Part shown: one piece after another, positions 12,690 to 25,200 of the stretch
Position numbering within the stretch: position 1 is the stretch's first letter
How the letters are laid out: each line of letters begins with the position of its first letter
Origin: Viscum album
Taxonomy: Eukaryota > Streptophyta > Magnoliopsida > Santalales > Viscaceae
Assembly: GCA_963277665.1 (NCBI GenBank)
Contig: OY728119.1
Location: 318,576,206-318,640,205, forward strand
Reading direction: 5' to 3'
Length of the DNA: 64,000 bases
Made by a program: the position numbers and the translations under genes
Notes under the pieces: model-generated
The model's database searches: none
What the model was told of the DNA's origin: nothing
The model's input: only the letters and a program-made list of their open reading frames with translations

Positions 12690-13270
12690 ACATTACTATA
12701 ACATCCCATCAATAATATCGAAAAATGTTCTATCCTTAAACAATAATAAAGTATGTCCAACATAATCCTTTCCAATATTTAGGCTTATCCAAAATACTGC
12801 TATCCAATCTCATATTATAGTGAAAACGATTACTAAAGAGTTCATATAACAAGAATGTTAATATCATCATTGATCCCCATATATCATGAGATATGTCTTG
12901 TTGGTATCATTCCAAACATTCGAAGGCCTTAATCATGTATTCTCTTGAAAAATGAATACCCATTGAATCTTAGTGAAAACATGAGTGCTGTCAAAAGTTA
13001 ACTGTTTTCACATACCAAAACCTCAAACCATGATATAACTATTTCCTTATATCAGTCTTGAGCTCATGAATACTGTCAAATATTTCATTTTCTCCTTATC
13101 CCTTAATTATGCGCATATCATCTTTTTTTTCAAAAATATCTCAATCACTTTCCATGGTTTCTGATACCCTAAAATTATTGAAAACCACAATAGACCAATA
13201 CATAAATTTTACAATATTCCACGATACTATATAAAACATTATTTTATAATCCCATTGCATAAACACTTAA
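12690..13270. other. Non-coding interior of element A2
   Basis: AT-rich and without a coding frame on either strand. This is where protease-RT-RNase H-integrase (about 3-4 kb) would lie in an autonomous relative. I recognise no sequence here. Confidence 0.6.
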
Positions 13271-14384
13271 TCATTCCACCACATCGTTGTCATATTCAAA
13301 ATCACCAATAGTGATCGCATGTGACTTCCATTTTTCCTTTCCCTTAAGTGGTTTCTCATGTCGATCATCACTAACCCTTGAATTAGGGAATTTATTAGCA
13401 TTATGCCCCATTTCCTTGCAATTGAAGCATTGAAGTGTTGGTTGTGCGTTCTCTGCAGTCTTTTCTTTATTCACATCATTAGAAACCCTTTTTCCATTAC
13501 TTCGACACTCAGATGCTCGACGACCTTCTTTTCCACACTTAAAACATTTTCTAGTCCCTTTAAGACAATCTCCACCATGCTTCCTTCCACACTTTGAGCA
13601 TAAGGAAACATTCATATTCTTTTCACCATTATTCTGATATTTCTCCTTGAACTCCATCTTTCATTTCTTGTCAAAACTATGAGATGGATAAGTATCACCA
13701 ACTTCTATTTATACATTGATATCACAACGCACAATTTCTTCATAGCTACTGAAGTCTCTTATAGCTAATGCCCTTCGAAGAATTTTTTAAGCCACTGAAG
13801 AATCAATCAACATTACATTCAGGTTGGATGACAAAGCCAGATGCATACCATGCAGGCCTTGTAAAATTCTCTTCGTATTCACCAACAGATTCATCATCCT
13901 TTTGCTTTAGTTCAAGAAACTCCTTCTCTATCTATTTTCGAAGAATACGAGGGAAGTACTTATTGAAAAATATGTTCTTGAACTCGTCCCTTTCCATGGA
14001 CTCAATTTCATCTCTTGGCCTCATATTATTGATAAGATTCCACCATTGATCAGCTTCAGCTTCCAAACAATATACTGCTAAGATGACTTTATCATGTTCA
14101 GAAAATTGAAGAACTGAAAATATCTTTTCAGTGGTTCTGATCCATAGTTCAGCAACAAGTGGATCAGAAGACCCACAGAAAGAAGGTGGACGTTGCCTCA
14201 TGAAGGACTCACTAGTATATTGTTCCCTTCTCTGCTCATTTGGAAGTCCAGAATGATTCATAGCTTGTGTAAGTATATCAATAAGATATTTTACTCCATC
14301 TCCCATAACATTTGTTTGTTCATTTAGACAATCATTGAATTGTCCATTGCATTGATCAACACGGTTCCTTTGGGTTCCAGCCAT
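13271..14384 (-). pseudogene. gag of element A2 (capsid plus zinc knuckles)
   Basis: The best preserved reading frame in the window. The N-terminal part is open at 14384-13932 (150 codons from MAGTQRNRVD). It holds the gag core LVAELWIRTTEKIFSVLQF, then QWWN and FKNIFFNKYFPRILRK, followed by a stop. The frame continues past the stop (EFLELKQKDDES) and breaks again before 13657. The C-terminal part, 13657-13271 (128 codons), has three cysteine motifs: CSKCGRKHGG, CFKCGKEGRRASEC (His replaced by Arg) and CFNCKEMGHNANKF (last Cys replaced by Phe). The role would be RNA binding and particle assembly. One stop, at least one frameshift and damaged knuckles argue that it is no longer functional. No protease follows. 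Confidence 0.93.
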
Positions 14385-14630
14385 CGTCTAAAACTCAAAA
14401 ATAATGGTGTGAGAGGCAAAAATCATTCTAGGGAAAATAAAAAAATAAAGGGGGATTACCATCAATATCTAACATCTTAGGTTTAATTCTAAGATCGTTA
14501 CCGTAATTCTAGGACTACAACCTATACTTATACTTAAACTTAGGGACATCCCTAGACATACCTTAGAAATATATCTAGGGATCTCACTAAAGTTCTCGCA
14601 TCCTAGTTTCCAAAGGTTGACTAAACCTTT
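14385..14630 (-). other. Untranslated leader between primer site and gag (A2)
   Basis: About 245 bp between the primer-binding site and the gag start, in the same place as 1873-2079 of element A1. It shares with it the stretch CCTAGTTTCCAAAGGTTGACTA close to the primer site, a candidate packaging or dimerisation region by position only. Confidence 0.55.
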
Positions 14631-14642
14631 CCTCTGATACCA
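14631..14642 (-). other. Primer-binding site of element A2
   Basis: The plus strand reads cctctgatacca, so the minus strand is TGGTATCAGAGG, complementary to the 3' end of plant initiator Met-tRNA. It touches the 5' LTR at 14643. Confidence 0.9.
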
Positions 14643-14877
14643 ACTACAGAGACCCGAAGCTTGACGTATATAGATATTACATTACTTTTTCGGAATACAT
14701 AATACATAACAAAAACAGACACACAAGGACCGTAATGGTTTAGTGTCTTTGGAAACTTGGAACGTAATCTTCTAATCATGGTGAAATATCTTCAACATCT
14801 CCCATAAATATCTTCCACTATCTGTTTCCTTACCTAAAAATTTTATTTTAATCCTGGGGGAAAATAAAACATAAAAA

Positions 14878-14900
14878 GGGTGAGCTCAAATGCTCAGTAA
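14878..14900 (-). repeat. LTR hairpin TGAGC/GCTCA (A2, 5' LTR)
   Basis: Identical in stem and loop to the copy at 7887. Confidence 0.75.
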
Positions 14901-16261
14901 GGGTAAGCATGGATAAAATAAATCATACCATATACATTTGAACTTAAAAACATGAACATAAGGTTTAAACATCAAAATCTTGAGCAACGACTTAAAAAAT
15001 GGAAGTACATAAGGCATATATCATAATGGAACATAAATCATGATAAAATAGCATGGGAATAAAACATGTAATTGTGGCATCCATTAATCACATGTAATGA
15101 TTTCCATAGTAGCCAAGGCATTGCCGCCAAGACCATATTAGTGGACAAAGTTCCTTTCTGAATCGAGTTCACTTCTCGTTTTAGTCCGTTAACACTGAAC
15201 AAGATTAACTTACTATTCCATCCATGTCTATCTCATGAGATATAAATATTTACCCAATGCATTAGAGGGAGATATAGGTCCCACCCATCCCATAATGAAA
15301 TCATTCTTACTTGTGCCACAAAATAAACATACATCATTCATAATAACCCAACGAAAAGAATGGGTTTCATAAACATCATCCCATCATGAAATAATCCATA
15401 TAAAAGAAATGGAAACCATTTCATAATAAGAAAATTGAAACCATGTAAATCATAGTGACATTATACTTGAAATATACACATATGAAATAATGTCATTTTA
15501 GATGGAAAGTGGTTTTAATTAAACACTTGAAATGAATTCTTGAGGAAAATAACATTTCTTCATTGAAAACATTTTCTTTTCAAAAAATGTCATGCATTTA
15601 TAAAAGAAAATTATTTTTTTGAAAATAGTCATGAAATATTTTGGAGGAAGCTTCATGAAAATAAGGCTTTATAAAACCGTAGAAATCCGTTCGTGCCGTA
15701 TAAGTTAAAAAAACATTCTTCTCATACTTTTGCCGAAAAAGTCAAAAAGTACCTCATAAAAGAATGATTCCATACATATCATGTAGTAAAAGTCAAAAAT
15801 GGGTAAAAAGTTTATTAAACATACATGAAACCATTTTTAGGAAACCTGGACATGGATGAGAACAATAACCCCAGTAAGTACTTACGAATAAACAATCTCA
15901 GATAAGAACGAGATTGGAAAAGTTATCCCTTACCTTAGGTCCGATATGCTTCATACGTATCCATACCTCCTGTATAATGATTTAAATAATGTAATTGACT
16001 TGTTACAGAATCATATTCATTGCTATGATATCATATATGGTTCACTTATGTCTTTATATTACCCATTCTTTTGTAAATTCCATGTTAAAGAGCGTTTTGG
16101 GTAAAATCATTTCATTTGTCGTCCATGTTTTGACTTGTAATTATTGATATGATTACATAGATCATGATTACATAATTACAGAATATAAAACATTATTTAT
16201 ATATAATATATATTCAGAATATACATATATATAATAGATCGATAAATGGAAAGAAATACAC

Positions 16262-16684
16262 CGTTCATGGAGACGGTAGACCGTACGTACACATGAACGT
16301 TGTTTTCGTTTCATCATTGAATTGAATGGAATTAATTGGATGAAATACATATATAAATACACATAAATCCAGTATCATTATTATGTCATATATTTCATGA
16401 TTACTTATTATATATACTTTATAATCATTTATGAATGGTTAATCATTGAGAATGAATCTCATCGCATCGTGGAGATGGTATTTCGTACGTACGCATGAGT
16501 GATGATATAATTCCCATGATCATGGAATTTTATTGAAGTGTATGTATACTATAACATAATCAATATCACTTTACAATAATCATATATAGTTATTATTTAC
16601 TCCATTATCCAAGTAAGGTGGTGGTGGAAAATAGATTACACCACGGCGTGGAGACGGTATTCTGTATGTACGCACGCGCGGTGA
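16262..16684 (-). repeat. Three LTR stem-loop units (A2, 5' LTR)
   Basis: Unit 1 (16262-16299) keeps the perfect 8-bp arms CGTTCATG and CATGAACG. Unit 2 (about 16460-16506) pairs CATCGC-a-TCGTG with CATGAGTGATG. Unit 3 (about 16639-16684) pairs GGCGTG with CACGCG, where the sister LTR has GTCGTG with CACGAG: a T-A pair became a G-C pair on both sides. Confidence 0.8.
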
Positions 16685-16847
16685 TTTCATTTTCCATAGG
16701 ATGGATAGATGGTGAAATAGGGTGGTTTCATACATATAATAACATATAAGTATATGAGTGATACTGATGTTATTACTTCATAATGAAACAACTAAAGAAG
16801 AAGGAGTGGAAGAAGAAATAAAGTTGAAATAATCGGTAACAGACATT

Positions 16848-17040
16848 ACCTCTTCTTTGAAGCGCCTCTTTGAGAACTCATTTTAGGGCACTGAAATTGG
16901 TCTTTGAAGAATACCAAGACCTCTAAGATGTTTCTAGGGAAGTGGAGAAGAGAATTTGGCAGGGTTTGTCTGAGATTCGAGGCTAAAAATGGTATGAGGA
17001 AGAGAGGGAGGAGGTTCCCTTTTATAAGGGTTGAGAGGGG
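16848..17040 (-). promoter_or_regulatory. LTR promoter, leader and splice-donor-like site (A2, 5' LTR)
   Basis: TATA box TTATAAAAGGG on the minus strand at 17029-17040, donor-like GAG|GTAATG at 16850/16849, about 186 bp apart. This is the copy that would drive the full-length transcript. A 65-codon frame (17043-16846) crosses the donor; I do not regard it as a gene because the sister LTRs do not preserve it. Confidence 0.6.
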
Positions 17041-19033
17041 CACCTTAGGAAAAACTAAAAATTTTATTTTATTATAAAGTCATATTCGGTTTTTAATAGC
17101 TCCAAATTGAGTTATTTCGAAGCTAAGGTGGGGATGGGTCCAAAACCTATCATCAAATATAATTTAGACTAGTTTTGGTTTCTATTGTAACCTTATCATT
17201 TAGATTTAACTTTAAGTTAAATAATTTTTCTTTTACCGTGTCTTCTTGTTTTCTTACACTATAAGGTTTATAAACTTACTATAACAAGACAAACGAACCC
17301 TATGTTGTTTATTATTAATATATATAATCTTATATAAGTCATTTGGCCAAAACTTATATTTTTTGGGAGAAAATAACAATTAATAATATAATATTTGTTT
17401 TTAAAACTGTATTATGTCAATTTTGACACTTTTTGGTAATTGATTTTTTTGAAAATCATAATAGAATTATTAGTTCTAGAAACGTTACCTAAATCCCTGA
17501 TAACATGTCATATTAACCAATAAAATTATTTTAATTATTAAAAAGTCTAAAATTAAATTTATTTGGGTATTTATAACATCAATTAAGTCAATATTTCATT
17601 AATAAGATAATTACCGCATCATCAGTGTGTCATAAATAAATTAAATTATTTTAAGTTTGAAAATTACAAATAAAATACCATTATGTAGATAATCTTTTAA
17701 TCTTTCTAATGAATATTTATAGTAGAATTTATCTTATGTATAACCCTATATTGATAATTATTTACATATTAAACATTGATTTTAACTATTTTAACCCTTC
17801 TTTAAAGAAATTAATAATAAATGTCCTAATCTAATTCATGTTGGCCTAAATGATCATATTTTATTCCTAAGGTTTTTTTTGGTCGAATTACACTTATCCA
17901 ATAGAATTGGGACATGTGTTAGGGTAATAATAATATCATTTTTAACCGTAATTACCCAATTTACTTTTAACCGTGGTAAAAAAAAAAGTAAAAACTTACT
18001 ATTCACCAAAAATTATTTTCATCTCATTGAACAACATTTTTGTCCATGATATTTATCTTGTCTCTCAGATTTTATAAATTCCACTCACTGAAGCGGTAAA
18101 ATTATGTTTTATGAAAAATTCAGTTTTTTAACTACCACTTAGTGGTTTCACTATTTATCAAAAAAATGAAAGTTTCCAGAAAAATACCAAAAATTAGGCC
18201 TAAGCTATATTTGATATTATGAATTCAAAAATGATATCTATTTTTACAAATTCAAAACATATCAGTTACATTATTTAATTTAAAAATTAATTCCCGTCGT
18301 CAAAACAAATATCGTGTTCTTAAGATATAATAACTATCAAAAGATTGACACTTGTTTATGTCTGGTTTAAATGTGAAATTACATCCAATGAACAAAATTG
18401 TATTAAATTGTAAAAATATATTCTAAATATTCTTTAAATCCACTCAAATTAATAATTTATCACTATAAATTATTTCGATTTAAAAATTTGTTTTCAATTA
18501 AAATTTAGTAATTTTTACTATTCATCAGAATATGAAAGTTATCCGAAAAGTACCAAAGTTTCACCCTAAGATAATTTCGATATTCCGAATCCAAAAATGA
18601 TGTCCATTTTGAAAGATAAAATTTATAAAATTTTAAAAAGTGGGTATTACTATTCATAACGGCTAGTTCATAATAATATTATAATAATATCTCTTTTAGT
18701 GAAACTCAGTATTGCGTGCTACCCACGATATCGAGGAAGGTCTTTATTGCGTGTAATGCAATCCAAGTCAAGGATACGTGTTGTGCAAGCTCCTTTTTGT
18801 GTAGCGTACAACACAAGACATTAATGAAATTAAAAATAATGTTTTTCAAAAAATCTCGGGGTGTTACATTCTTCCACCAAGGGTCCTAGATAAAGGGTAG
18901 GTACGACTCGTCTGCATAGCTCTCCTTGTCAATTCGTATCCTCTGTGTACCACCTCGTCCTTGCTCCTAAAGTCTCATCCAAGATGCTCTTCATTTTCAC
19001 AAGATACAACAAGGTGCAGGAGAATCCCATGCA

Positions 19034-19061
19034 GGGGTGAGTATAACAATACCCATTAGGG
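19034..19061 (-). repeat. LTR hairpin TGAGTAT/ATACCCA (family C)
   Basis: ggggTGAGTATaacaATACCCAttaggg: seven pairs, one of which would be G:U in minus-strand RNA. It is the counterpart of the hairpins at 55480 and 62454. Confidence 0.7.
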
Positions 19062-19269
19062 ACCCCGAGACCCCCGATGCTCTCTCATAATTCCACAAGG
19101 AAAAACCCAAAATAATGATTTCAATCACAAATCAAAAAACAAAATACTCAACTCAAACCAGGTATACAACTCAGAGATCATGAATAAAAATGAATAGTTG
19201 TATGCTACATCATTTTATTATATTAGGATGTTTCAACAACAAAACCAAAAAAACATTGTTCCACTTTCA

Positions 19270-19500
19270 ATCCACACAGGGTCGTATGTCGCAGATCCAC
19301 GATGGGCCGCTCTAAGGCTAGTCCTCGTCGGGTCATGCACTGGTGATCCAAAAAGGGTCGCTGGGTTTCTGATCCATCCAGGGTCAGTATTATGTTGATC
19401 CGCACATCTTTCCTTGAATACTGATCCACACAGGGTTATTATGATTCTAATACACATAGGGTCAGTATGATACTGATACACACAGGGTCACTATGATGCT
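19270..19500 (-). repeat. 26-bp tandem array in the family C LTR
   Basis: The last three units (about 19422-19500) are 26 bp each, of the form tacacacagggtc followed by a/tctatgatnctga. Older, broken units with gatccacacagggtc extend left to about 19270. The array takes the same place as the 51-bp array of family B. Confidence 0.75.
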
Positions 19501-20716
19501 GATAGCCAGCCATAGGAGTCCCCGTACTCGGTGCTGTTGAGTTCCATAGAAACTGATCCTCAAGATATCAGTTGTGCCTAAACTGCCACAAAGATCCAGA
19601 ATGTAGTAACCAAACTGACATTCATGTCATGAAGGTTCCAATGCGATAAGTAACACATCAATTAGATGCCCGTTCTATGAGTTATAAGTGTTTTAGAGCC
19701 AAGGGCCCGATTAGATTTGGGTTCGATCAAACCTGGTTGTACTCAAACATTATCCAAAACTCATGAGGAGTATCTCAAAAGGACCATCTCATTCCAATGA
19801 TTCAAGGGCCACATAAAGTTCATCAAACAGATGTATGGTTTGAGAGATACAACCTTTTAAGCATATCTAGGCTAAAAAGGCTTTGGGTCCGATCCAACCT
19901 AGTTATACTGATCTTACCTACCCCATCCTGGGATGACCTGAACCAGCTTGGCTACGACGGGCTCAGCCCGCTGGGACATGGATCAGCCTGACCCGCCTTG
20001 GCTGGGTGCGCCCCGTCTTGGCAGGGTGCGACCCACGCGTGGGTTTCTCCCCCTCCAGAATGGAAAAAAGTCTATCTAGTTTGAAATGGTGGAACCACGT
20101 GGCGCTGCCCATATTAGAGGGACCCACGAGGTGCAGGTCCCCTCCATCGCAGCTTATCTCTGTGGAGTGAGATGGCGATCTCCCCTGCTGCTAACATGGT
20201 TGGTCAATGCCATTCTCCCCCATTGTCCACCATGACACCTCTGAGTGCCACCTTTCTCTATGGCTGACAACAGCCTTCCGCCGCCGCCACCCACTGGTGC
20301 TAGTTTCCAGTGCTGTGCTAGTGGGGCTTCTATAGGCCATCGGGTGAGATCCGATGGTCTGTTTCACATTTCTATTACTCCTACGGGCCTCCCTGGATGC
20401 TTTCATCACTATATGGATCCTAGATTCATGATTCCATCTAGTTGAATATCCTCTCACAATGAACGCGACAGAAACTGAAATAAAAGAGGGTCTGGGCCTT
20501 GTGCATTTGTCCCACGCCCTCAGCGTTAGCATCAGATCAAGTGGGTAGTAAATAAATCATCAAAGATAAATTAAAACCATTTAAAAAATAAAGCAAAAAC
20601 CATCCAAAATTTAATATGAATTGTGGATCAACTCATTTTGGTTGATCTGTGTTCATCATACTTTTAAAGAATGAGGAATTGAATCAATAATTTACTTGAA
20701 GTTAATAGAAACCCCT

Positions 20717-20920
20717 ACCTCGGATTCGTAGGAGGTGTCGCGATTGTGGAAGGATAATCTATTTTCATTGAAGTCGTTGGTGATCACCATCACCAAAAAT
20801 TTCCCCCAATGACCATCTCTAGAATCCTCCGTCTATATTGGTGGAAGACCCTGCGACACTTCATCAGAGGTTTCTCTTTTGAGTGGCAAAATACAATGCC
20901 TGATCTTCATTTAAATATAT
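20717..20920 (-). promoter_or_regulatory. LTR promoter and splice-donor-like site (family C)
   Basis: Minus-strand TATA-like ATATATTTAAAT at 20909-20920, with the donor-like CCGAG|GTAGGGG at 20719/20718 about 200 bp downstream. Same order and spacing as in families A and B. Confidence 0.5.
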
Positions 20921-21422
20921 GAGAGAATCCTTTTGTGTTGAATTTCAATAATGTAGTTCATTTATGAACCACATTTAATTTTTCATTAAAAACCATAATA
21001 TCATGGTTACGCAACCCATGGGTCACATAATTAAATTTCTTCCATTATGTATGACCGAACAAATCTACAGTCCCACCACGTTAATCAATGGTTACAAAAT
21101 GAAATAAAATAAATTAAAAAGTTATTTTTTTGTAATGTCCAAAAATTAATCTTTTTTTGTTAGACCCTTTCCATTCAAAGTTATGCATCACCTATGTAAA
21201 TCCCAAAACTACGAATTAAACAGTGCTCTCATGTTCTTAATCTAATCGTCGGTTTAGAAGATAAAAATTTTCTCCTATATGTTTACTGAACATACCATAA
21301 AAAAGTTCAATATTATATTATGGGAACACTGGGCCTCGAAATCAAGCGCTGTTATGTTTTGGAGGCTCGTTATAATCTCAAATAATTTAAAATAATTATA
21401 TGGAAATTTATGGGTCTTTACA

Positions 21423-22200
21423 ATAATGTAAAAAATTATTATAGTAAAATAATTTGCAAATCATTTCAATAAATTTCCACTATGGGTTTCATGTAATATA
21501 TTGAATTCATGATAGATCCATCATGTGAGAATGTGTATTCAATTTACTTAATTATTCTATAAAATTACATTATATTTTTTTTTCAGGAAAACACTTTAAG
21601 TTATTTTATGTTCTTTTTTTATGAATTTTCAAATGAGACTTTAAAATTTTGTTGGTAAGTGCATTAGTCTAGATTTTTTGTTCAATATCTAATTTAAATG
21701 ATATGTTTGTTATTAATATTGGTTAATAATTATCATTTGTAGAAGAAAACTATAAATGATTCTGGTTTGATCATGATTAATTAGAGAACATTATATTTAG
21801 ATGTTGATTTTGATTTATATGTGCTATAAATTATGTCTTTCATAGAATGAATTATGTTATCAAATGGGATAATGTTAACACTTATTATAAATTGAGATTA
21901 TTTAATTCAATATTTAATGATATGATAAACTATGTGGTATAGTTGAAATATGACATTATGATAATCTCATTTCATAAATCAATAAATGAAATAAAAAAAT
22001 ATTTGAATAAAATAACATTATATATGATATTACAAATGGTCGTATAAATGGAAGATGAAAAAAATATTGAAAGACAAAGTTATAAAAAAGAATCAATACA
22101 TGAACGGTTCTAGAAAAAATACAAGTGATGAAACCGTTATAAAGATAAAGAAAGAAATAATTACTTAATTTAATATTATAAAAAAAGAAAATAAACAAAT
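21423..22200. other. Unassigned AT-rich sequence
   Basis: Long A and T runs and no coding frame with sensible composition. The 80-codon frame at 22198-21956 is almost all Phe, Tyr, Ile and Leu and is a by-product of AT richness. I see no repeat ends here. Confidence 0.5.
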
Positions 22201-25200
22201 ACCTATAAAAATCATGAGAAAATATTTACCTCACAAACAATAGAGACAATTTAATTATCTATTTCATTATCACTCACAAATAATGTGTATTCTTATTGTG
22301 TGAAACACTGTGGTGAATGAAGGACATTTTATATATGAAAAATTTATTTAATTATGATATAATAGATTAAATGAAATACATAAAATAATTTAATTAAAAT
22401 CAGAATTTTAGGGTGATTGATAGAACCGATTTAGAGAAATAAGAATCATGTGAAAATAACATTTTTTATTCAGTTATTTAATTAAATAAAAATAAATTTA
22501 ATATTACCATTAATTTTTTTATTAATTATTATTCCTCAAATTAAATGTTTATAAAATTTTATTACCCAAATTTTTAAATATCAAAACCCTATAAAAATTT
22601 ACCTAATAAAAAATATGGATTGAAATAAAAGATAGAATAATTTTGGGAATTTTAATAATAACACCCTAATTTAATTGTAAAAACACTATAGATTATCATT
22701 AGTTTATATTTAGGGTAGATTAATGAGATTCCCTGGACATTCATTCTGGATTTTGGTACCACAAACAATTTCATTAGTCATTGGGTTTCACATCGTGTGA
22801 GATAAATGAAGAAAAACACATCATTATTTAAGAACATTTATATATTTTTTTCATTACATCTAAAACAAAGTCAAAATCCCAAGAATGGTTGGTTTTTGTA
22901 TCATTGATGATTACCAACATTAGAAACTCATTTATAACAGTTGTAAAAATTTCCATAGTATTGGTCTACACTAGACTATCCTCTAATGTTTTCATTTTTT
23001 ATTATCAAATTTATATCTGATGGTATGGAAACATAAAAAAATTTCAGATAAAATGTGTAGTATGAGAAAACATATCAATATCCTATTAAGGTTTATACTA
23101 TAATATTTTGAGGAAACATGAGCATGGGATAAATATCTAATTAAAAATAACAAAGAAGAATACATGTTTTTCAACAGAAATGATTAAAGGACCAGAAAAC
23201 CCAAATTAATAAACATAGGGCATTTTAAAAGTGTGTGACACAATATATATGATGTAAGAGGTATAATTATAGTCCTAGAAATATATTTCATTTCATTGAA
23301 AGAAAATACTAAAATGAATTATAGAAAAATGATAAGCATTGTAAATATTTCAAACTAAGCTACCCACATAATTGTTACAAGAAAAAATGCGAATATTGTT
23401 TCCCACATTACTTTCACATAGATATTATTTTAAAAAAACTAACAAAATCATATTCACACAACTATGCTACTCACAACGCATTCACACAACAAATTTGTGA
23501 TTAAATATAACTGCATTAGCTTAATGAATCTTTTCATCCCCTCATGTGATATGAAATGATAACCAGTGCATTATAGGTAGATATATTACCCCACCCATCA
23601 ATCATAGATATTTCTATGTGAAAATTGGGAACAATATTTCATCACAACATTAATAATCTATTAAAAGAATAAATGGGCATCAAAACATTTTCAACTTCTG
23701 TCACCAAAATTGACCTGAAGAATGTAAAATGATGAAAAAAAAATTTATCAACCCAAAATAAATTTAATAAAAATTAATAGGGCCATTCATCAAAAATATT
23801 CTCTGAGGAAATAAATCCATAAAGATAAAAAGTAAAACTTATAGAGAACCAAAAAAATAGTTTTTAACATCTTTGTTGAAGAACATGTCACATATTACAT
23901 GATAGTTTCATTTTAAAAAATCATATGTGAAAAAATTGGAATAAAATTTATTTAAAATAAACATGAAAAAATATAACCTTGATAATATATAAAAAGTTTC
24001 AAAAATAAATGTGTTGTGGAAGATAAAACACTTTATTATTAATGGATTGATTTTTTAATATTTCAAAATACCTTTGTTTAAATTGAAATCATAAAAAGTG
24101 TAATAATAATTAATTTATAAAAGAAAAATTATAAATATGAATTTCACAAAAGAGAACACAAAGATGAGTTTTCAAAATAAAGAATCATTGGTGGGAAAGG
24201 TAAATATGGATATGGAAGGGAATTTTTTTTAAAATAGGATGGGAATTATTATAAAAAGCAAAATATTTTTATAGTTAGAAATTATCCATTGTAAAATATA
24301 TTAAATAAAAATTAATTCTTCTAAGAGAATAGGTGAAAGTACCATGAAAGAAAATTTAACCATTAAAAAAATATTTGTATAATGTATTTATAATTAGAAT
24401 CACTATAACTGAATGAATTAAGTTGAGTTAAAAAAATCCATAGAACCATAGTATTTTTCAATTTAAATCCATTTAAATAAATAACATGATAGGTATATTC
24501 AAAACCCCTGAATTTTGGTATATAATAAAATAATTATTTTGAAAATAATCAAACCATATCAACTATATCATTGAGAAAATTATGATATATTTTTCAACAA
24601 AATAAATGTGATACAAAGAACCCCTTATATAAATTAATAACTTACACTAATGCTATTGAATATCAAAAAAAAATAATTATCTTAATATAAAAATACCTAA
24701 GATTATTTATACCTATAACATTTTACAATAATTAGTTATAATTACACTATGTATCTATATTAATTAATTATTTTCAATTGTTAAAATTTGATGTGATTAA
24801 ACATGATCATTTTAATTCAGTTTCCAAATGGTGGTGTTTTTTTATTCTCCAAATATTGACAATTACTATATCATAAAAGTTATTATAATTTATGATTTTT
24901 AATTATTTATAATTTTATATTTTCATTCTTTTTTGTTTTGGTTATAATCTTTAATGATGAAATTAATAATGACCATGTTTTAGAAAGTTTATAGAAATTA
25001 ACATTTCTATATTAATTAATGTGTTTCATATTAATGTTAGAATTATTTTAAAAAATGATAATTATTTATTATTTATATCATTTATTTTGAAAATTATGTT
25101 CTTAGAGTCATCCATGATATTATTTTTTTCGTTGTTCATGTAAGTGGTTATATCAACCCAAACATGACCATATCATACGTAATTGAAGCATATGGTTATA

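Larger units (their letters stand above)
7654..18868 (-). mobile_element. Complete non-autonomous gypsy element A2 with 4.2-kb LTRs
   Basis: 11,215 bp, bounded by LTRs at 7654-11876 and 14643-18868 and by the 5-bp target duplication TTCTT (7649-7653 and 18869-18873). The interior of about 2.8 kb, read on the minus strand, has primer site, gag, a non-coding stretch containing a SINE, and a polypurine tract. Protease, RT, RNase H and most of integrase are missing, so it would need enzymes supplied by another element. The LTR copies are about 93-94% alike by eye over their first 270 bp, which makes this one of the younger insertions here. It interrupts a family C LTR. Confidence 0.93.
14643..18868 (-). 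mobile_element. 5' LTR of element A2
   Basis: About 4.22 kb, the same length as the copy at 7654-11876 and collinear with it throughout, ending GGGTGTTACA before TTCTT. It carries the hairpin at 14878, stem-loop units at 16262, 16460 and 16639, a donor-like site at 16849 and a TATA box at 17029. Its start, ACTACAGAGACCC, differs slightly from the sister copy. Confidence 0.92.
18874..21422 (-). mobile_element. Family C LTR, right piece
   Basis: Resumes right after the TTCTT target duplication of A2 and ends GGGTCTTTACA at 21422, that is TGTAAAGACCC at the 5' end on the minus strand, a standard gypsy LTR start. Contents parallel family B: GGGGTGAG hairpin at 19034, a tandem array at 19270-19500, a GC-rich block at about 19920-20060, a donor-like site at 20718 and a TATA box at 20909-20920. 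No primer site lies left of 7384 and no polypurine tract right of 21422, so the LTR is probably solo. The ORFs at 20191-20532 and 20245-20445 overlap on opposite strands and match nothing. Confidence 0.8.

Noticed and set aside
14643..14700. A 270-bp deletion at the start of the A2 5' LTR relative to 7384-7660
   Set aside because: TTCTT at 7649 and 18869, and the equal 4.2-kb lengths, show that 7384-7653 belongs to the interrupted family C LTR instead.
20191..20532. 113-codon minus frame in the family C LTR
   Set aside because: Overlaps a plus-strand frame, lies downstream of the presumed promoter in LTR sequence, and has no known motif.
21956..22198. 80-codon frame rich in Phe and Tyr, looking like a membrane protein
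   Set aside because: Such composition is expected from translated AT-rich DNA; no start context and no neighbour support.
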